Assembly (NCBI GenBank): GCA_017517705.1
Contig: JAFWYM010000025.1
Coordinates: 1-64,000, forward strand
Direction of reading: 5' to 3'
DNA from: Alistipes sp.
GTDB lineage: Bacteria > Bacteroidota > Bacteroidia > Bacteroidales > Rikenellaceae
DNA length: 64,000 nt
Shown: piece after piece, positions 11,301-18,398 of the stretch
Layout of the letters: each line of letters starts with the position of its first letter
How positions within the stretch are numbered: the stretch's first letter is position 1
The notes under the pieces: generated by a model
Seen by the model: only the letters and a program-made list of their open reading frames with translations
Database searches by the model: none
What the model was told of the DNA's origin: nothing
Program-made: the position numbers and the translations under genes

Positions 11301-12596
11301 CGTCAGTCGGAGTTCCGCATCGTCGACCCCAAGACCGATATCACGCTCTACACTCACGCCCTGCCCTATGGTGCTACCCTCTTTATGAAGGATGGCTCGG
11401 AGGTTAAGAAGGGCGATATGATCTGCGAGTGGGATCCCTACAACGCCGTTATCATCGCCGAGAGCGAGGGTAAGGTTGTCTACGAGAGCATCATCGAGGG
11501 TGTTACATACCGCGAGGAGCGCGACGAGCAGACAGGCCTTTCGGAGCGTGTGGTTATCGAGTCGAAGGATAAGACCAAGAACCCTGTCATTAAGATCGTT
11601 AACAAGGATGGTGACGAGATTAAGGCTTACAACTTGCCGGTATCTGCGCACATCATGGTTAAGAATAACGGTAAGATTCACGCCGGCGATATCCTCATCA
11701 AGATTCCTCGTGCTGTGGGTAAGACCGGTGGCGATATCACCGGTGGTCTGCCACGTGTTACCGAGCTCTTCGAGGCACGTAACCCGTCGAACCCCGCAAT
11801 CGTATCGGAGATTGATGGTGAGGTAGCCTTCGGTAAGATTAAGCGTGGTAATCGTGAGATTATCATCACCTCGAAGGATGGCGACCAGAAGAAGTACCTC
11901 GTGCCTCTGTCACGTCAGATTATCGTTCAGGAGAACGACTACGTGCGTGCAGGTATGGCGTTGTCGGATGGTGCTATCACGCCGAGCGACATCCTCCGCA
12001 TCCTTGGCCCCACGAAGGTTCAGGAGTATATCGTGAACGAGGTTCAGGAGGTATACCGCATGCAGGGTGTGAAGATTAACGACAAGCACTTTGAGGTTAT
12101 CGTACGCCAGATGATGTCTAAGGTGCAGATCGAGGATCCGGGAGATACACGCTTCTTCGAGGATCAGGTTGTCGACAAGTGGGAGTTTATGGACGTTAAC
12201 GACGAACTCTACGATAAGGTTGTCGTTACGGCTGCCGGCGACTCGCAGAATGTACAGCCCGGCCAGATCATCTCTATGCGTAAGTTGCGCGACGAGAACT
12301 CGGCATTGAAGCGCCGCGATATGGCACTCGTCGAGGTGCGTCCTATCGTGCCTGCTACCTCTAACCAGGTACTTCAGGGTATCACACGTGCTGCGTTGCA
12401 GACCTCGAGCTTCATCTCGGCAGCATCGTTCCAGGAGACCACGAAGGTGCTTAACGAGGCAGCCATCCAGGCTAAGACCGATGATCTTGTTAACCTCAAG
12501 GAGAATGTCATCACGGGTAATCCTATCCCTGGTGGTACAGGTCTCCGCGACTACGACGACCTCGTTGTGGGCCTTAAGGCCGACCTCGGCTTGTAG
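8352..12596 (+). CDS. rpoC: DNA-directed RNA polymerase subunit beta'
   Basis: Largest subunit of RNA polymerase. At 1414 residues it matches Bacteroidetes beta'. The N-terminal zinc ribbon shows CHCGKYKR followed by CDRCGVEV. The catalytic [12 protein letters not shown] motif, with three Asp ligands for Mg2+, is intact. The trigger-loop/bridge-helix region has the [17 protein letters not shown] segment, and a second zinc site has [14 protein letters not shown] strong intrinsic terminator follows. Confidence 0.98.
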   Translation: MSFNRDNNKMSSYSRISIGLASPEEIRAQSSGEVLKPETINYRTYKPERDGLFCERIFGPVKDYECHCGKYKRIRYKGIVCDRCGVEVTEKKVRRERMGHISLVVPVVHIWYFRSLPSKIGYLLGIPSKKLEAIIYYERYVVINAGAAKEQGVERLQTLSEKEYLDIIAALPKGNQALDNDDPEKFVAEMGGEAILTLLKQVDLDSMSYALRDRASRETSQQRKTEALKCLNVIESFRASNGKNRPEWMVLTDIPVIPPELRPLVPLDGGRFATSDLNDLYRRVIIRNNRLKRLIEIKAPEVILRNEKRMLQEAVDSLFDNSRKSNAVKNESNRPLKSLSDSLKGKQGRFRQNLLGKRVDYSARSVIVVGPELKMHEMGIPKDMAAELYKPFVIRKLIERGIVKTVKSAKKIIDRKDPVIWGILENVIKGHPVLMNRAPTLHRLGIQAFQPKLIEGKAMQLHPLSCTAFNADFDGDQMAVHLPLGNAAILEAQLLMLGSHNVLNPANGAPITVPSQDMVLGLYYITKPRPGVKGTGLKFYGPEEAIIAYNEKRADLHAVVQCRVRDLDENGNEIFVLKETTIGRILFNQNVPLEVGYINEVLTKRSLRDIIAVVMKKAGADKVAKFLDDIKNMGYRMAFQGGLSFNLDAVVIPDVKQQLIDEGYAAADAVIDDYNMGLITNNERYNQIVDIWTNINNKLTNQVINTLKSDQDGFNPVYMMLDSGARGSKEQIRQLSGMRGLMAKPQKSGVEGGQQVIENPILSNFKEGLSVLEYFISTHGARKGLADTALKTADAGYLTRRLVDVAQDVIINEEDCGTLRGLTATAIKRNEDVVQTLYDRILGRTALNDVVNPTTGEIICRAGEEITEEIAEAIDKSPLESVEIRSVLTCEARRGVCAKCYGRNLATARMVQKGEVVGVIAAQSIGEPGTQLTLRTFHVGGVAGGSTVETNVVSKYEGRLEIDDLRTIKGKNSAGEAIDIVMSRQSEFRIVDPKTDITLYTHALPYGATLFMKDGSEVKKGDMICEWDPYNAVIIAESEGKVVYESIIEGVTYREERDEQTGLSERVVIESKDKTKNPVIKIVNKDGDEIKAYNLPVSAHIMVKNNGKIHAGDILIKIPRAVGKTGGDITGGLPRVTELFEARNPSNPAIVSEIDGEVAFGKIKRGNREIIITSKDGDQKKYLVPLSRQIIVQENDYVRAGMALSDGAITPSDILRILGPTKVQEYIVNEVQEVYRMQGVKINDKHFEVIVRQMMSKVQIEDPGDTRFFEDQVVDKWEFMDVNDELYDKVVVTAAGDSQNVQPGQIISMRKLRDENSALKRRDMALVEVRPIVPATSNQVLQGITRAALQTSSFISAASFQETTKVLNEAAIQAKTDDLVNLKENVITGNPIPGGTGLRDYDDLVVGLKADLGL

Positions 12597-12619
12597 TCCG
12601 GTAATATATTCATAGAGAG

Positions 12620-12645
12620 GGGGAGCGGTAAGCTCCCCTTTTTTT
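12620..12645 (+). terminator. Intrinsic terminator of the rpoBC operon
   Basis: GGGGAGC (12620-12626) pairs with GCTCCCC (12632-12638) around GGTAA, followed at once by seven T residues. It is a textbook rho-independent terminator 24 bases after the rpoC stop. Confidence 0.93.
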
Positions 12646-12654
12646 GTTGCCAGG

Positions 12655-13030
12655 GTGGGGTAGCGCCGAGAGAACCCAATAACGACGACGGGACTGCGCT
12701 CTAAGTTATGCGTCTCGTCGCCTCTCTCCGCTAACGCCCCAAGAGTAACAGTAGTAACAAGAGTAACAAGAGTAACAGGAGTAACAGGAGTAACAGGAGT
12801 AACAAGAGTAACAAGAGTAACAGGAGTAACAAGAGTAACAGGTACCCCCACCCCTGTTACTGTGTTACTCCTGTTACTCCGTTACTAAGGGAGGATGGGG
12901 AATATAGGGAATTTAGGGAGATTAAGGAATTTAAGGAATTTAGTGAATTGTCGTTTTCCTTATATTCCCTATACTCCCTAAACTCTCTAAACTACCCATA
13001 ACTACCCAACACTCCCCACGCTCCCCATTA
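12655..13030 (+). repeat. Composite nonamer-palindrome element, copy A
   Basis: Non-coding. It starts with a remnant of the conserved flank (GACTGCGCT, then TTATGCGTC, at about 12693-12719). Next is an array of eleven AGTAACARG nonamers with its inverted partner, then GGGAATTTA-type nonamers (12895-12950) facing complementary TTCCCTATACTCCCTAAAC-type units (12962-13030). The CTGATAGCGC loop seen in other copies is missing here. See the findings for the family. Confidence 0.7.
12744..12886 (+). repeat. AGTAACAGG nonamer array with inverted partner (giant hairpin)
   Basis: Eleven perfectly phased 9-bp units (AGTAACAAG, AGTAACAGG or AGTAACAGT) run from 12744 to 12842. Then come TACCCCCACCCC and several TGTTACTCC-type units to 12886, the reverse complement of the array, so transcript or single-stranded DNA could fold into a long slip-prone hairpin. 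A reading frame through it (Val-Thr-Pro/Leu triplets on the minus strand) is a by-product of the 9-bp period. Confidence 0.85.
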
Positions 13031-13065
13031 TTTCTAAAAAATAGAAATAATTTATGTCAAAATAC

Positions 13066-13096
13066 TTGACAATGGCCTTTAAATGTTGTATATTTG
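13066..13096 (+). promoter_or_regulatory. Bacteroidetes-type promoter for a non-coding transcript
   Basis: TTGAC at 13066-13070 and an exact TAnnTTTG box (TATATTTG, 13089-13096) with 20 nt between TTG and the box, matching the tRNA promoters elsewhere in the window. The predicted start is about 13102. No protein gene follows. Confidence 0.65.
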
Positions 13097-13101
13097 CAGT
13101 G

Positions 13102-13400
13102 TGACAGGGATGCCAATTGCCACATGCCAATAGCAACATATACAGCGATAACACGCTAATAGTCAACACTATGTTAAATATATATTTAGCATAGCGGGTT
13201 GTCGTATAGCCATCCCAAGGAGGCTATGTATATATAGTTCAATACCTTAATAGACATATCGTTATAGAGTCTATTAAGGCTCAGTCTTAACAGACGGTGG
13301 AGTATAAATAAATTCGTCATGCCGAGGCGGGGCATCCGTGTCGGTGAGGAGCGATAGTTGCTACCATGCCCCAACGTGGGCATCTATCGCTGAATATACT
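13102..13400 (+). ncRNA. Candidate structured non-coding RNA
   Basis: About 300 bases downstream of a good promoter, with no credible ORF but a run of hairpins. CTATGTTAAATAT pairs with ATATTTAGCATAG (about 13170-13195, one G-U). ATAGCC pairs with GGCTAT (about 13205-13226). CCTTAATAGAC pairs with GTCTATTAAGG (about 13244-13279, 11 perfect pairs). AGCGATAG pairs with CTATCGCT enclosing ATGCCC/GGGCAT (about 13350-13391). An earlier GGGGCAT (13330-13336) could compete for ATGCCCC, suggesting alternative folds. I do not recognise tmRNA, RNase P or SRP RNA; 6S RNA cannot be excluded. The 3' end is not defined. Confidence 0.4.
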
Positions 13401-13424
13401 TCGTTGTGGAGTGTGGCGGCACGT

Positions 13425-13690
13425 ATCATCAAAGAAGAGACGAAGAGGCGCATAACTTTAAGCGCAGTCATGGGGAGCCTGGGTAGAGTGGGTAGAGTGG
13501 GTAGACTGGGTAAAGCGCTATCAGGTACTACCCATACTCCCTAAACTCCCTATATTCCCTAAACTCCCTAAACTCCCTCCCCGAGTAACAGAGTAACAGG
13601 AGTAACAGAGTAACAGGGGTGGGGGTACCTGTTACTCCTGTTACTCGCGTTACTCGCGTTACTAACGTTACTCGCGTTACTCTTTGGGTT
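13425..13690 (-). repeat. Composite nonamer-palindrome element, copy B (inverted orientation)
   Basis: Read on the minus strand it has, in order: a hairpin of AGTAACAG-type nonamers around GGTACCCCCACC (13584-13682); GGGAGTTTA/GGGAATATA nonamers; GGGTAGT; the loop sequence ACCTGATAGCGCT; CTACCCACT units (13479-13510); and the conserved flank AGGCTCCCCATGACTGCGCT followed by TTATGCGCCTCTTCGTCTC. This is the same module order as copy D. Confidence 0.8.
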
Positions 13691-13801
13691 GCGTTGGCGG
13701 GGAGATGAAGCGAGATAGAGACAAAAGAGTGAGCTGCTCTCACCATACCAAGCATATAAAAACAACAAAGCCACTCTTTCGAGTGGCTTGTCTTTTCTTC
13801 G

Positions 13802-13876
13802 TGGGAGCAAAGGGATTCGAACCCCTGACCCTCTGCTTGTAAGGCAGATGCTCTGAACCAGCTGAGCTATGCTCCC
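13802..13876 (-). tRNA. tRNA-Val (anticodon TAC)
   Basis: On the minus strand the acceptor GGGAGCA pairs with TGCTCCC and the discriminator is A. The D-stem region is TAGCTCAGCTGG, the anticodon loop is CTTACAA, and the T-arm contains GGTTCGAATCC. CCA is not encoded. It has its own promoter just upstream. Confidence 0.95.
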
Positions 13877-13898
13877 AATTTGTTAAGGCTCGGGACTG

Positions 13899-13929
13899 CA
13901 AAGGTAGTAATAATTTTTTAATCTGCAAA
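13899..13929 (-). promoter_or_regulatory. Promoter of tRNA-Val
   Basis: Minus-strand TTTG (13926-13929), 19 nt, then TACCTTTG (13899-13906): an exact Bacteroidetes -33/-7 pair ending about 22 nt before the tRNA 5' end. Confidence 0.8.
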
Positions 13930-14073
13930 TTTTTCGATAAGTTTTTTAAGAGTCTCGTCATCTTTCGAAGCTCGACCGCATCGTCTGCTTATCTCCAAGC
14001 GTTCGGCTCATAGCCTCACACCCTTCGCAGCCTTATCGTTTGCTACCTCATTAGTGCGTCCCTCGCACTTTAG

Positions 14074-14147
14074 CGCCTGAACAAGGACTTGAACCTAGGA
14101 CCCCATGATTAACAGTCATGTGCTCTAACCAACTGAGCTATTCAGGC
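14074..14147 (-). tRNA. tRNA-Asn (anticodon GTT)
   Basis: On the minus strand the acceptor GCCTGAA pairs with TTCAGGC and the discriminator is G. The D-arm is TAGCTCAGTTGG, and the anticodon stem CATGA/TCATG encloses CTGTTAA with GTT at 14111-14113. The T-arm has GGTTCAAGTCC. CCA is not encoded. Confidence 0.95.
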
Positions 14148-14181
14148 ATTTTTAAAGAACCGTTATCTTTCGATTGCGGTG

Positions 14182-14212
14182 CAAAGGTAGAGATTATTTT
14201 TTATTCTGCAAA
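14182..14212 (-). promoter_or_regulatory. Promoter of tRNA-Asn
   Basis: Minus-strand TTTG (14209-14212), 19 nt, then TACCTTTG (14182-14189). It is divergent from the DUF1573 gene that starts at 14284. Confidence 0.8.
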
Positions 14213-14283
14213 CTTTTTACAAAAAAAAATGCAAAAAAATATCATTATACACAAAAAACCGAGATAAATCATACCTTTGTAGT

Positions 14284-15384
14284 ATGAATTGCATATATAA
14301 ATACTCCATCGCACTCGTCGTATCGCTCCTTGTCGCGCTAAGCGCAGCTGTGGCAGGGAGCCCCGCAGGGTTGCACTTTGCCGTGACGACCAACGACCTC
14401 GGCAATATATCCGAGGATGGTGGTGTGGTGACGTCGACCTTCGTGGCGGTGAACAACGCCACAGAGGAGGTTATCGTAAGCGACATATACACGTCGTGTG
14501 GTTGCACCAAGGCGAGCTATAAGCGTGGCGCCATAGCCCCGGGCGAGGAGTTTCATCTCGGCATAGCCTTCGACCCCATGAATCGCCCCGGGCGTATCGA
14601 CAAGTATATATATGTACACACCTCGGCTCACTCTGAGCCCATAGTCCTGCGTATCACGGGGTATGTCGAGCCGCGTGAGCGTACCGCCGAGGAGCTCTAC
14701 CCCTTCGATATGGGTGGCGGTCTTAGGCTCGAGAGCAACTACCACACCTTCGGATATGTCGAGGAGGGTAGGAGCGTGGAGTGTGGCATAGGCTACATCA
14801 ACACTGCCGAGAGCCCCATCGAGCTTTCCATCGTGAGCGTAGCCCACTCTGGCAGGCTCGACTACAGCGCCTCTATGACGATAGGGCCACACGCTACTGG
14901 TAACATCCTACTACGCTACACAAATAGCGCGGAGTGCCCGCTCTATGGCATCGCGGAGGATAGGCTGCAACTCGTGGTGGATGGCACAACGTGCAACTAC
15001 GAGGTCGCGACGCACGCCATTATGGTGGATAATTTCGATATGGTAGACGATATTTCGGCGCCGAGGCTCGCTATTTCAAAAAATATTATTAAATTTGGGG
15101 AGGTAAATGACCATAACGAGGTTATCGAGCGCAGCGTGGAGCTACGTAATGAGGGTGCTACGCCCCTTGTGATACGTGCTATTGAGGTGGAGAGTGCGGC
15201 TGTGGAGGTGCGCGTGGGGGATATTATGAGCATAGCCCCCGGCCAGATGAGGGTGGTAACCTTTGTGCTGCGCGGTGCCCTGATTGAGGATTGGGACAAC
15301 CCCCTCACATCGCGTGCTCTGGTTATTACCAACGACCCGCTACGTCCGATGCAGACGATAAGGCTTACGGCGCTACCGCTATAG
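14284..15384 (+). CDS. Exported DUF1573 family protein
   Basis: 366 residues with an N-terminal signal peptide (hydrophobic IALVVSLLVALSAAVAG, cleavage probably after AVAG). Residues about 30-125 match the Bacteroidetes DUF1573 pattern: DLGNISEDGG, an immunoglobulin-like strand set, the SCGCTKASY motif, and GRIDKYIYVHT. A second similar domain is suggested near residue 265 (IIKFGEVNDHNEVIERSVELRNEG). Such Ig-like exported proteins are common in Bacteroidetes but their function is unknown. A TAnnTTTG box (TACCTTTG, 14272-14279) ends only four bases before the ATG, so the mRNA may be leaderless. Confidence 0.85.
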   Translation: MNCIYKYSIALVVSLLVALSAAVAGSPAGLHFAVTTNDLGNISEDGGVVTSTFVAVNNATEEVIVSDIYTSCGCTKASYKRGAIAPGEEFHLGIAFDPMNRPGRIDKYIYVHTSAHSEPIVLRITGYVEPRERTAEELYPFDMGGGLRLESNYHTFGYVEEGRSVECGIGYINTAESPIELSIVSVAHSGRLDYSASMTIGPHATGNILLRYTNSAECPLYGIAEDRLQLVVDGTTCNYEVATHAIMVDNFDMVDDISAPRLAISKNIIKFGEVNDHNEVIERSVELRNEGATPLVIRAIEVESAAVEVRVGDIMSIAPGQMRVVTFVLRGALIEDWDNPLTSRALVITNDPLRPMQTIRLTALPL

Positions 15385-15435
15385 CCATGGCATTGCAGAC
15401 AAACCAAGACAAAACCGAATAAAACCTAAAAAGAG

Positions 15436-16299
15436 ATGTTTAAGATTGTTGAAAAACGCAAGATTGCGGAGAACATCTATGAGATGAAGATTGCCGCCGA
15501 GCGTGTTGCTAAGGCAGCCCTTCCCGGACAGTTCGTCATTGTTCGTGCCGATGAGGGTGGCGAGCGCGTGCCGCTGACCATTGCCGACTACGACGTTGAG
15601 CGTGGCACCGTGACCATCGTCACGCAGACCATAGGTCACTCCACGAAGAAGATATGCGCCCTCGAGGAGGGTGACTCGCTTGTCGACTTTGCGGGCCCTC
15701 TGGGTCGCCCCTCGGAGTTTGTCCACATGCCCGTGGAGGAGCTCAAGAGACGTAAGTACCTCTTCGTTGCAGGTGGCGTGGGCACTGCGCCTGTATATCC
15801 GCAGGTAAAGTGGCTCAAGAACCATGGCGTAGATTGCGACGTCATCATCGGCGCCAAGACCAAGGATATGCTTATCTACATCGACAAGATGCGCGAGGTG
15901 GGTAACGTACATATCGCCACCGACGATGGCTCAGAGGGATATAAAGGTATGGTTACGGGCCTCATGAAGGAGCTCGTAGAGGTCGAGGGCAGGAAGTACG
16001 ACGAGTGCGTATGTATAGGCCCGATGATTATGATGAAGTTCGTGTGCCTCACGACAAAGGCGTGGGGGTTGCTCACTACCGTGTCGCTCAATGCCCTTAT
16101 GGTCGATGGCACGGGCATGTGTGGCGCCTGTCGCGTGTCGGTGGGTGGCAAGACACTCTTCACGTGTGTCGACGGCCCCGAGTTCAACGGCCACGAGGTG
16201 GACTTCGACGAGGCCATGCGTCGCCAGGCGATGTATAAGAACCAGGAGAGATTGGACAACGATAACCGCGAACACAAATGTAACTGCTATGGCAAATAA
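15436..16299 (+). CDS. nfnA: NfnA-type FAD/NAD-binding, [2Fe-2S] flavoprotein subunit (sulfide dehydrogenase-like)
   Basis: 287 residues, matching the small subunit of NADH-dependent reduced ferredoxin:NADP+ oxidoreductase, also annotated as sulfide/dihydroorotate dehydrogenase-like. It has an N-terminal FAD-binding barrel (PGQFVIVRADEGGERVPLTIADYD), an NAD-binding fold (KYLFVAGGVGTAPVYPQVKWL), and a C-terminal [2Fe-2S] site with Cys in GMCGACRV and TCVDGPEF. It overlaps the next gene by 11 bases, so the two subunits are translationally coupled. The reaction (NADPH/NADH/ferredoxin exchange) is inferred from the family. Confidence 0.88.
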   Translation: MFKIVEKRKIAENIYEMKIAAERVAKAALPGQFVIVRADEGGERVPLTIADYDVERGTVTIVTQTIGHSTKKICALEEGDSLVDFAGPLGRPSEFVHMPVEELKRRKYLFVAGGVGTAPVYPQVKWLKNHGVDCDVIIGAKTKDMLIYIDKMREVGNVHIATDDGSEGYKGMVTGLMKELVEVEGRKYDECVCIGPMIMMKFVCLTTKAWGLLTTVSLNALMVDGTGMCGACRVSVGGKTLFTCVDGPEFNGHEVDFDEAMRRQAMYKNQERLDNDNREHKCNCYGK

Positions 16300-17680
16300 G
16301 ATACCCCGCGTCGCAGTACGCGAACAAGACCCAAAGGTTCGTGCCACCAACTTCGAGGAGGTGTGCTACGGCTATAACGCCGAGGAGGCGGCACTGGAGG
16401 CTACGCGCTGCCTAAACTGCAAGAACCCGCGTTGTGTGGCTGCCTGCCCCGTGAACATCCGTATTCCCGACTTCATCCACCATATCACCGAGGGCGACCT
16501 GCGTGCCGCTGCCGACACCATACACATCGACAGCTCGCTGCCCTCGATATGTGGCCGTGTATGTCCCCAGGAGTCGCAGTGCGAGGGCTCGTGTGTCCTC
16601 GGCATTAAGGGCGAGCCTGTGGCTATCGGCAAGCTCGAGCGCTTCGTGGGCGACTGGGCCTTGGAGCATAGCGACGAGGCTGAGACTCCCCATATCGAGC
16701 CTAACGGCAAGCGTGTAGCCATCGTGGGCAGTGGCCCCGCAGGCTTGGCATGTGCCTCGGACCTCGCGAAGATGGGATATAAGGTCGATGTATTCGAGGC
16801 GCTGCACCGCCTTGGTGGCGTGCTCTCGTACGGCATCCCCGAGTTCCGCCTTCCGAAGGAGAGAGTCGTTGCCCGCGAGATTAACGAGGTGAAGAAGCTC
16901 GGCGTAAGGTTCGAGACCGACGTCATCATCGGCCGCACGATGACCATAGACTCGCTCCTTGACAAGGAGGGCTACGATGCCGTCTTCGTAGGCTCGGGTG
17001 CGGGACTGCCCCGCTTTATGGGCATCGAGGGCGAGAACCTCAACGGCGTGCTCTCGGCTAACGAGTTCCTCACGCGCGTAAACCTTATGGGTGCATGGGA
17101 CCCCAAGCACTCGGATACACCGGTATATGTAGGTCGCAAGGTCGTTGTCGTAGGTGGTGGTAATGTGGCGATGGATGCTGTGCGCACCGCCAAGCGCCTT
17201 GGTGCCGAGGCCGTCATCGTCTATCGTCGTGGCGAGGCAGAGCTCCCCGCACGTAAGGAGGAGGTACACCACGCCAAGGAGGAGGGCATCGAGTTCAGGA
17301 TGCTCACCAACCCTACGCGCATCCTCGGCACGGAGGATGGCTGGGTTAAGGGCATCAACTGCGTGGAGATGGAGCTTGGCGAGCCCGATGCGAGTGGTCG
17401 TCGCTCGCCACAAGAGAAGAAGGGCTCGGACTTCACCATCGACTGCGATGTCGTTATCATGGCTCTTGGCACGTCGCCTAACCCGCTTATTGCCTCAACT
17501 ACGGGAGGTCTTAACATCAACCGCCGCGGTTGCATCGAGGCCGACGAGGTGGGTACCACGTCGCGCGCCGGCGTCTTTGCCGGTGGCGATGCCGTTACGG
17601 GCGCTGCTACGGTAATCCTCGCCATGGGTGCCGGACGTAAGGCTGCGAAGGCCATCGACGAGTACATACGCACGAAGTAA
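16289..17680 (+). CDS. nfnB: NfnB-type NADPH oxidoreductase subunit (glutamate synthase small-chain-like)
   Basis: 463 residues from ATG 16289 (MANKIPRVAVREQD). An N-terminal domain with two [4Fe-4S] Cys groups (CLNCKNPRCVAACP; CGRVCPQESQCEGSCVLG) is followed by two nucleotide-binding folds: the FAD site VAIVGSGPAGLACASDLA and the NADPH site VVVVGGGNVAMDAVRTAKRLG. The end contains GVFAGGDAVTGAATVILAMGAGRKAA. GltD has the same architecture, but no large GltB subunit is adjacent while an NfnA partner is. The longer frame beginning at 16091 would overlap nfnA by about 200 bases and is unlikely. Confidence 0.88.
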   Translation: MANKIPRVAVREQDPKVRATNFEEVCYGYNAEEAALEATRCLNCKNPRCVAACPVNIRIPDFIHHITEGDLRAAADTIHIDSSLPSICGRVCPQESQCEGSCVLGIKGEPVAIGKLERFVGDWALEHSDEAETPHIEPNGKRVAIVGSGPAGLACASDLAKMGYKVDVFEALHRLGGVLSYGIPEFRLPKERVVAREINEVKKLGVRFETDVIIGRTMTIDSLLDKEGYDAVFVGSGAGLPRFMGIEGENLNGVLSANEFLTRVNLMGAWDPKHSDTPVYVGRKVVVVGGGNVAMDAVRTAKRLGAEAVIVYRRGEAELPARKEEVHHAKEEGIEFRMLTNPTRILGTEDGWVKGINCVEMELGEPDASGRRSPQEKKGSDFTIDCDVVIMALGTSPNPLIASTTGGLNINRRGCIEADEVGTTSRAGVFAGGDAVTGAATVILAMGAGRKAAKAIDEYIRTK

Positions 17681-17708
17681 GCATAGAGTTTCACTCTCAT
17701 GAGTGTCA

Positions 17709-17746
17709 GGGGCTGACTAAGTTACTTTTTAGTCAGCCCCCTTTTT
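17709..17746 (+). terminator. Intrinsic terminator after nfnAB
   Basis: GGGGCTGACTAA (17709-17720) pairs perfectly with TTAGTCAGCCCC (17729-17740), followed by CTTTTT. Confidence 0.93.
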
Positions 17747-17804
17747 CTGAAGTATATTTTAGGCAAGGCAGATGCCAAAAGAGCCTTGTTATACAACTTC
17801 TCGC

Positions 17805-18239
17805 TTATGATATTAGGCGCTCTAACGCCGTATCTATATCCTCGGAGAGAATACCGTAGTTGCTTAGCTCGGCAGATATTGCCGTGGTGCTGTCGTGTAC
17901 AATAAAGCGCAGGAGGTGTACCGTGGAGATGCAGGGTGTCGTTGCTTGGCTCATGATGGAGCTACACAACGCTGTGTAGTGGTCGTCGGGCATGTCGAGT
18001 TCGCGCATGGGATTCGTAGCTATGGCGCGCTCTACGCGACGTGATACGATGCGGATGCCACTCGCGCCAATAAGCATCTCGAGAAGCTGATAGGCAAAGG
18101 TGCTGCTATCGGCAAGTAGTTCGATGGCAAGCCTATCGCGGTAGGAGGTAGTTATCGCCTCACGGCTGAGGTTAGATGTTGTGCGGGCAATGATAGCCTC
18201 GAGTGAAGATGAAATTCTCGTCTGTGTCATACTATACAT
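17805..18239 (-). CDS. Stand-alone Clp N-domain-like protein
   Basis: 144 residues, no signal peptide, no AAA+ domain. The pattern resembles the double repeat of the Clp R (N-terminal) domain of ClpA/ClpC: an N-terminal helical half (SREAITTSYRDRLAIELLADSSTFAYQLLEML) and a C-terminal half (TTPCISTVHLLRFIVHDSTTAISAELSNYGILSEDI) with the typical 'xSTxHLLxxI' signature. ClpS-like adaptors and lone Clp-N proteins can bind substrates or block a Clp unfoldase, but the partner here is unknown. It lies alone between the nfnAB terminator and rpsA. The assignment is by pattern only. Confidence 0.55.
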   Translation of the reverse strand: MYSMTQTRISSSLEAIIARTTSNLSREAITTSYRDRLAIELLADSSTFAYQLLEMLIGASGIRIVSRRVERAIATNPMRELDMPDDHYTALCSSIMSQATTPCISTVHLLRFIVHDSTTAISAELSNYGILSEDIDTALERLIS

Positions 18240-18323
18240 TTAACTATTTTACTCGCATTGCTAACGATAAAATGGTTATAGTATTGTATTAAGGGCAGTA
18301 AATTTAATCTCTTGACACAAACA

Positions 18324-18354
18324 AAGACCCCTCGGCATAGTACCGAGGGGTCTT
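18324..18354 (-). terminator. Terminator of rpsA
   Basis: AAGACCCCTCGG (18324-18335) pairs with CCGAGGGGTCTT (18343-18354). On the minus strand the hairpin is followed by TTTGTTTG. It lies 45 bases beyond the S1 stop codon. Confidence 0.88.
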
Positions 18355-18398
18355 ACTTTTAGTGATGGGGCTAAGATGTCCCCTTATCACAAGAAATT

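Noticed and set aside
9915..11681. 588-codon open frame antisense to rpoC
   Set aside because: Same antisense effect; overlaps the catalytic part of rpoC.
11910..12851. Minus-strand frame with repeated Val-Thr-Pro/Leu triplets
   Set aside because: The repeats come from the 9-bp nonamer array, which cannot create a stop in this phase; the rest is antisense to rpoC.
13338..13544. Short frames (68 codons plus, 65 codons minus at 13186-13383) between the repeats
   Set aside because: They run through the structured RNA candidate and the nonamer repeat, with low-complexity ends and no recognisable domain.
12744..13690. Possible CRISPR array
   Set aside because: Units are contiguous 9-mers with no unique spacers and there are no cas genes in the window.
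16091..16288. Upstream extension of nfnB
   Set aside because: It would overlap nfnA by about 200 bases in another frame; the family N-terminus begins at ATG 16289.
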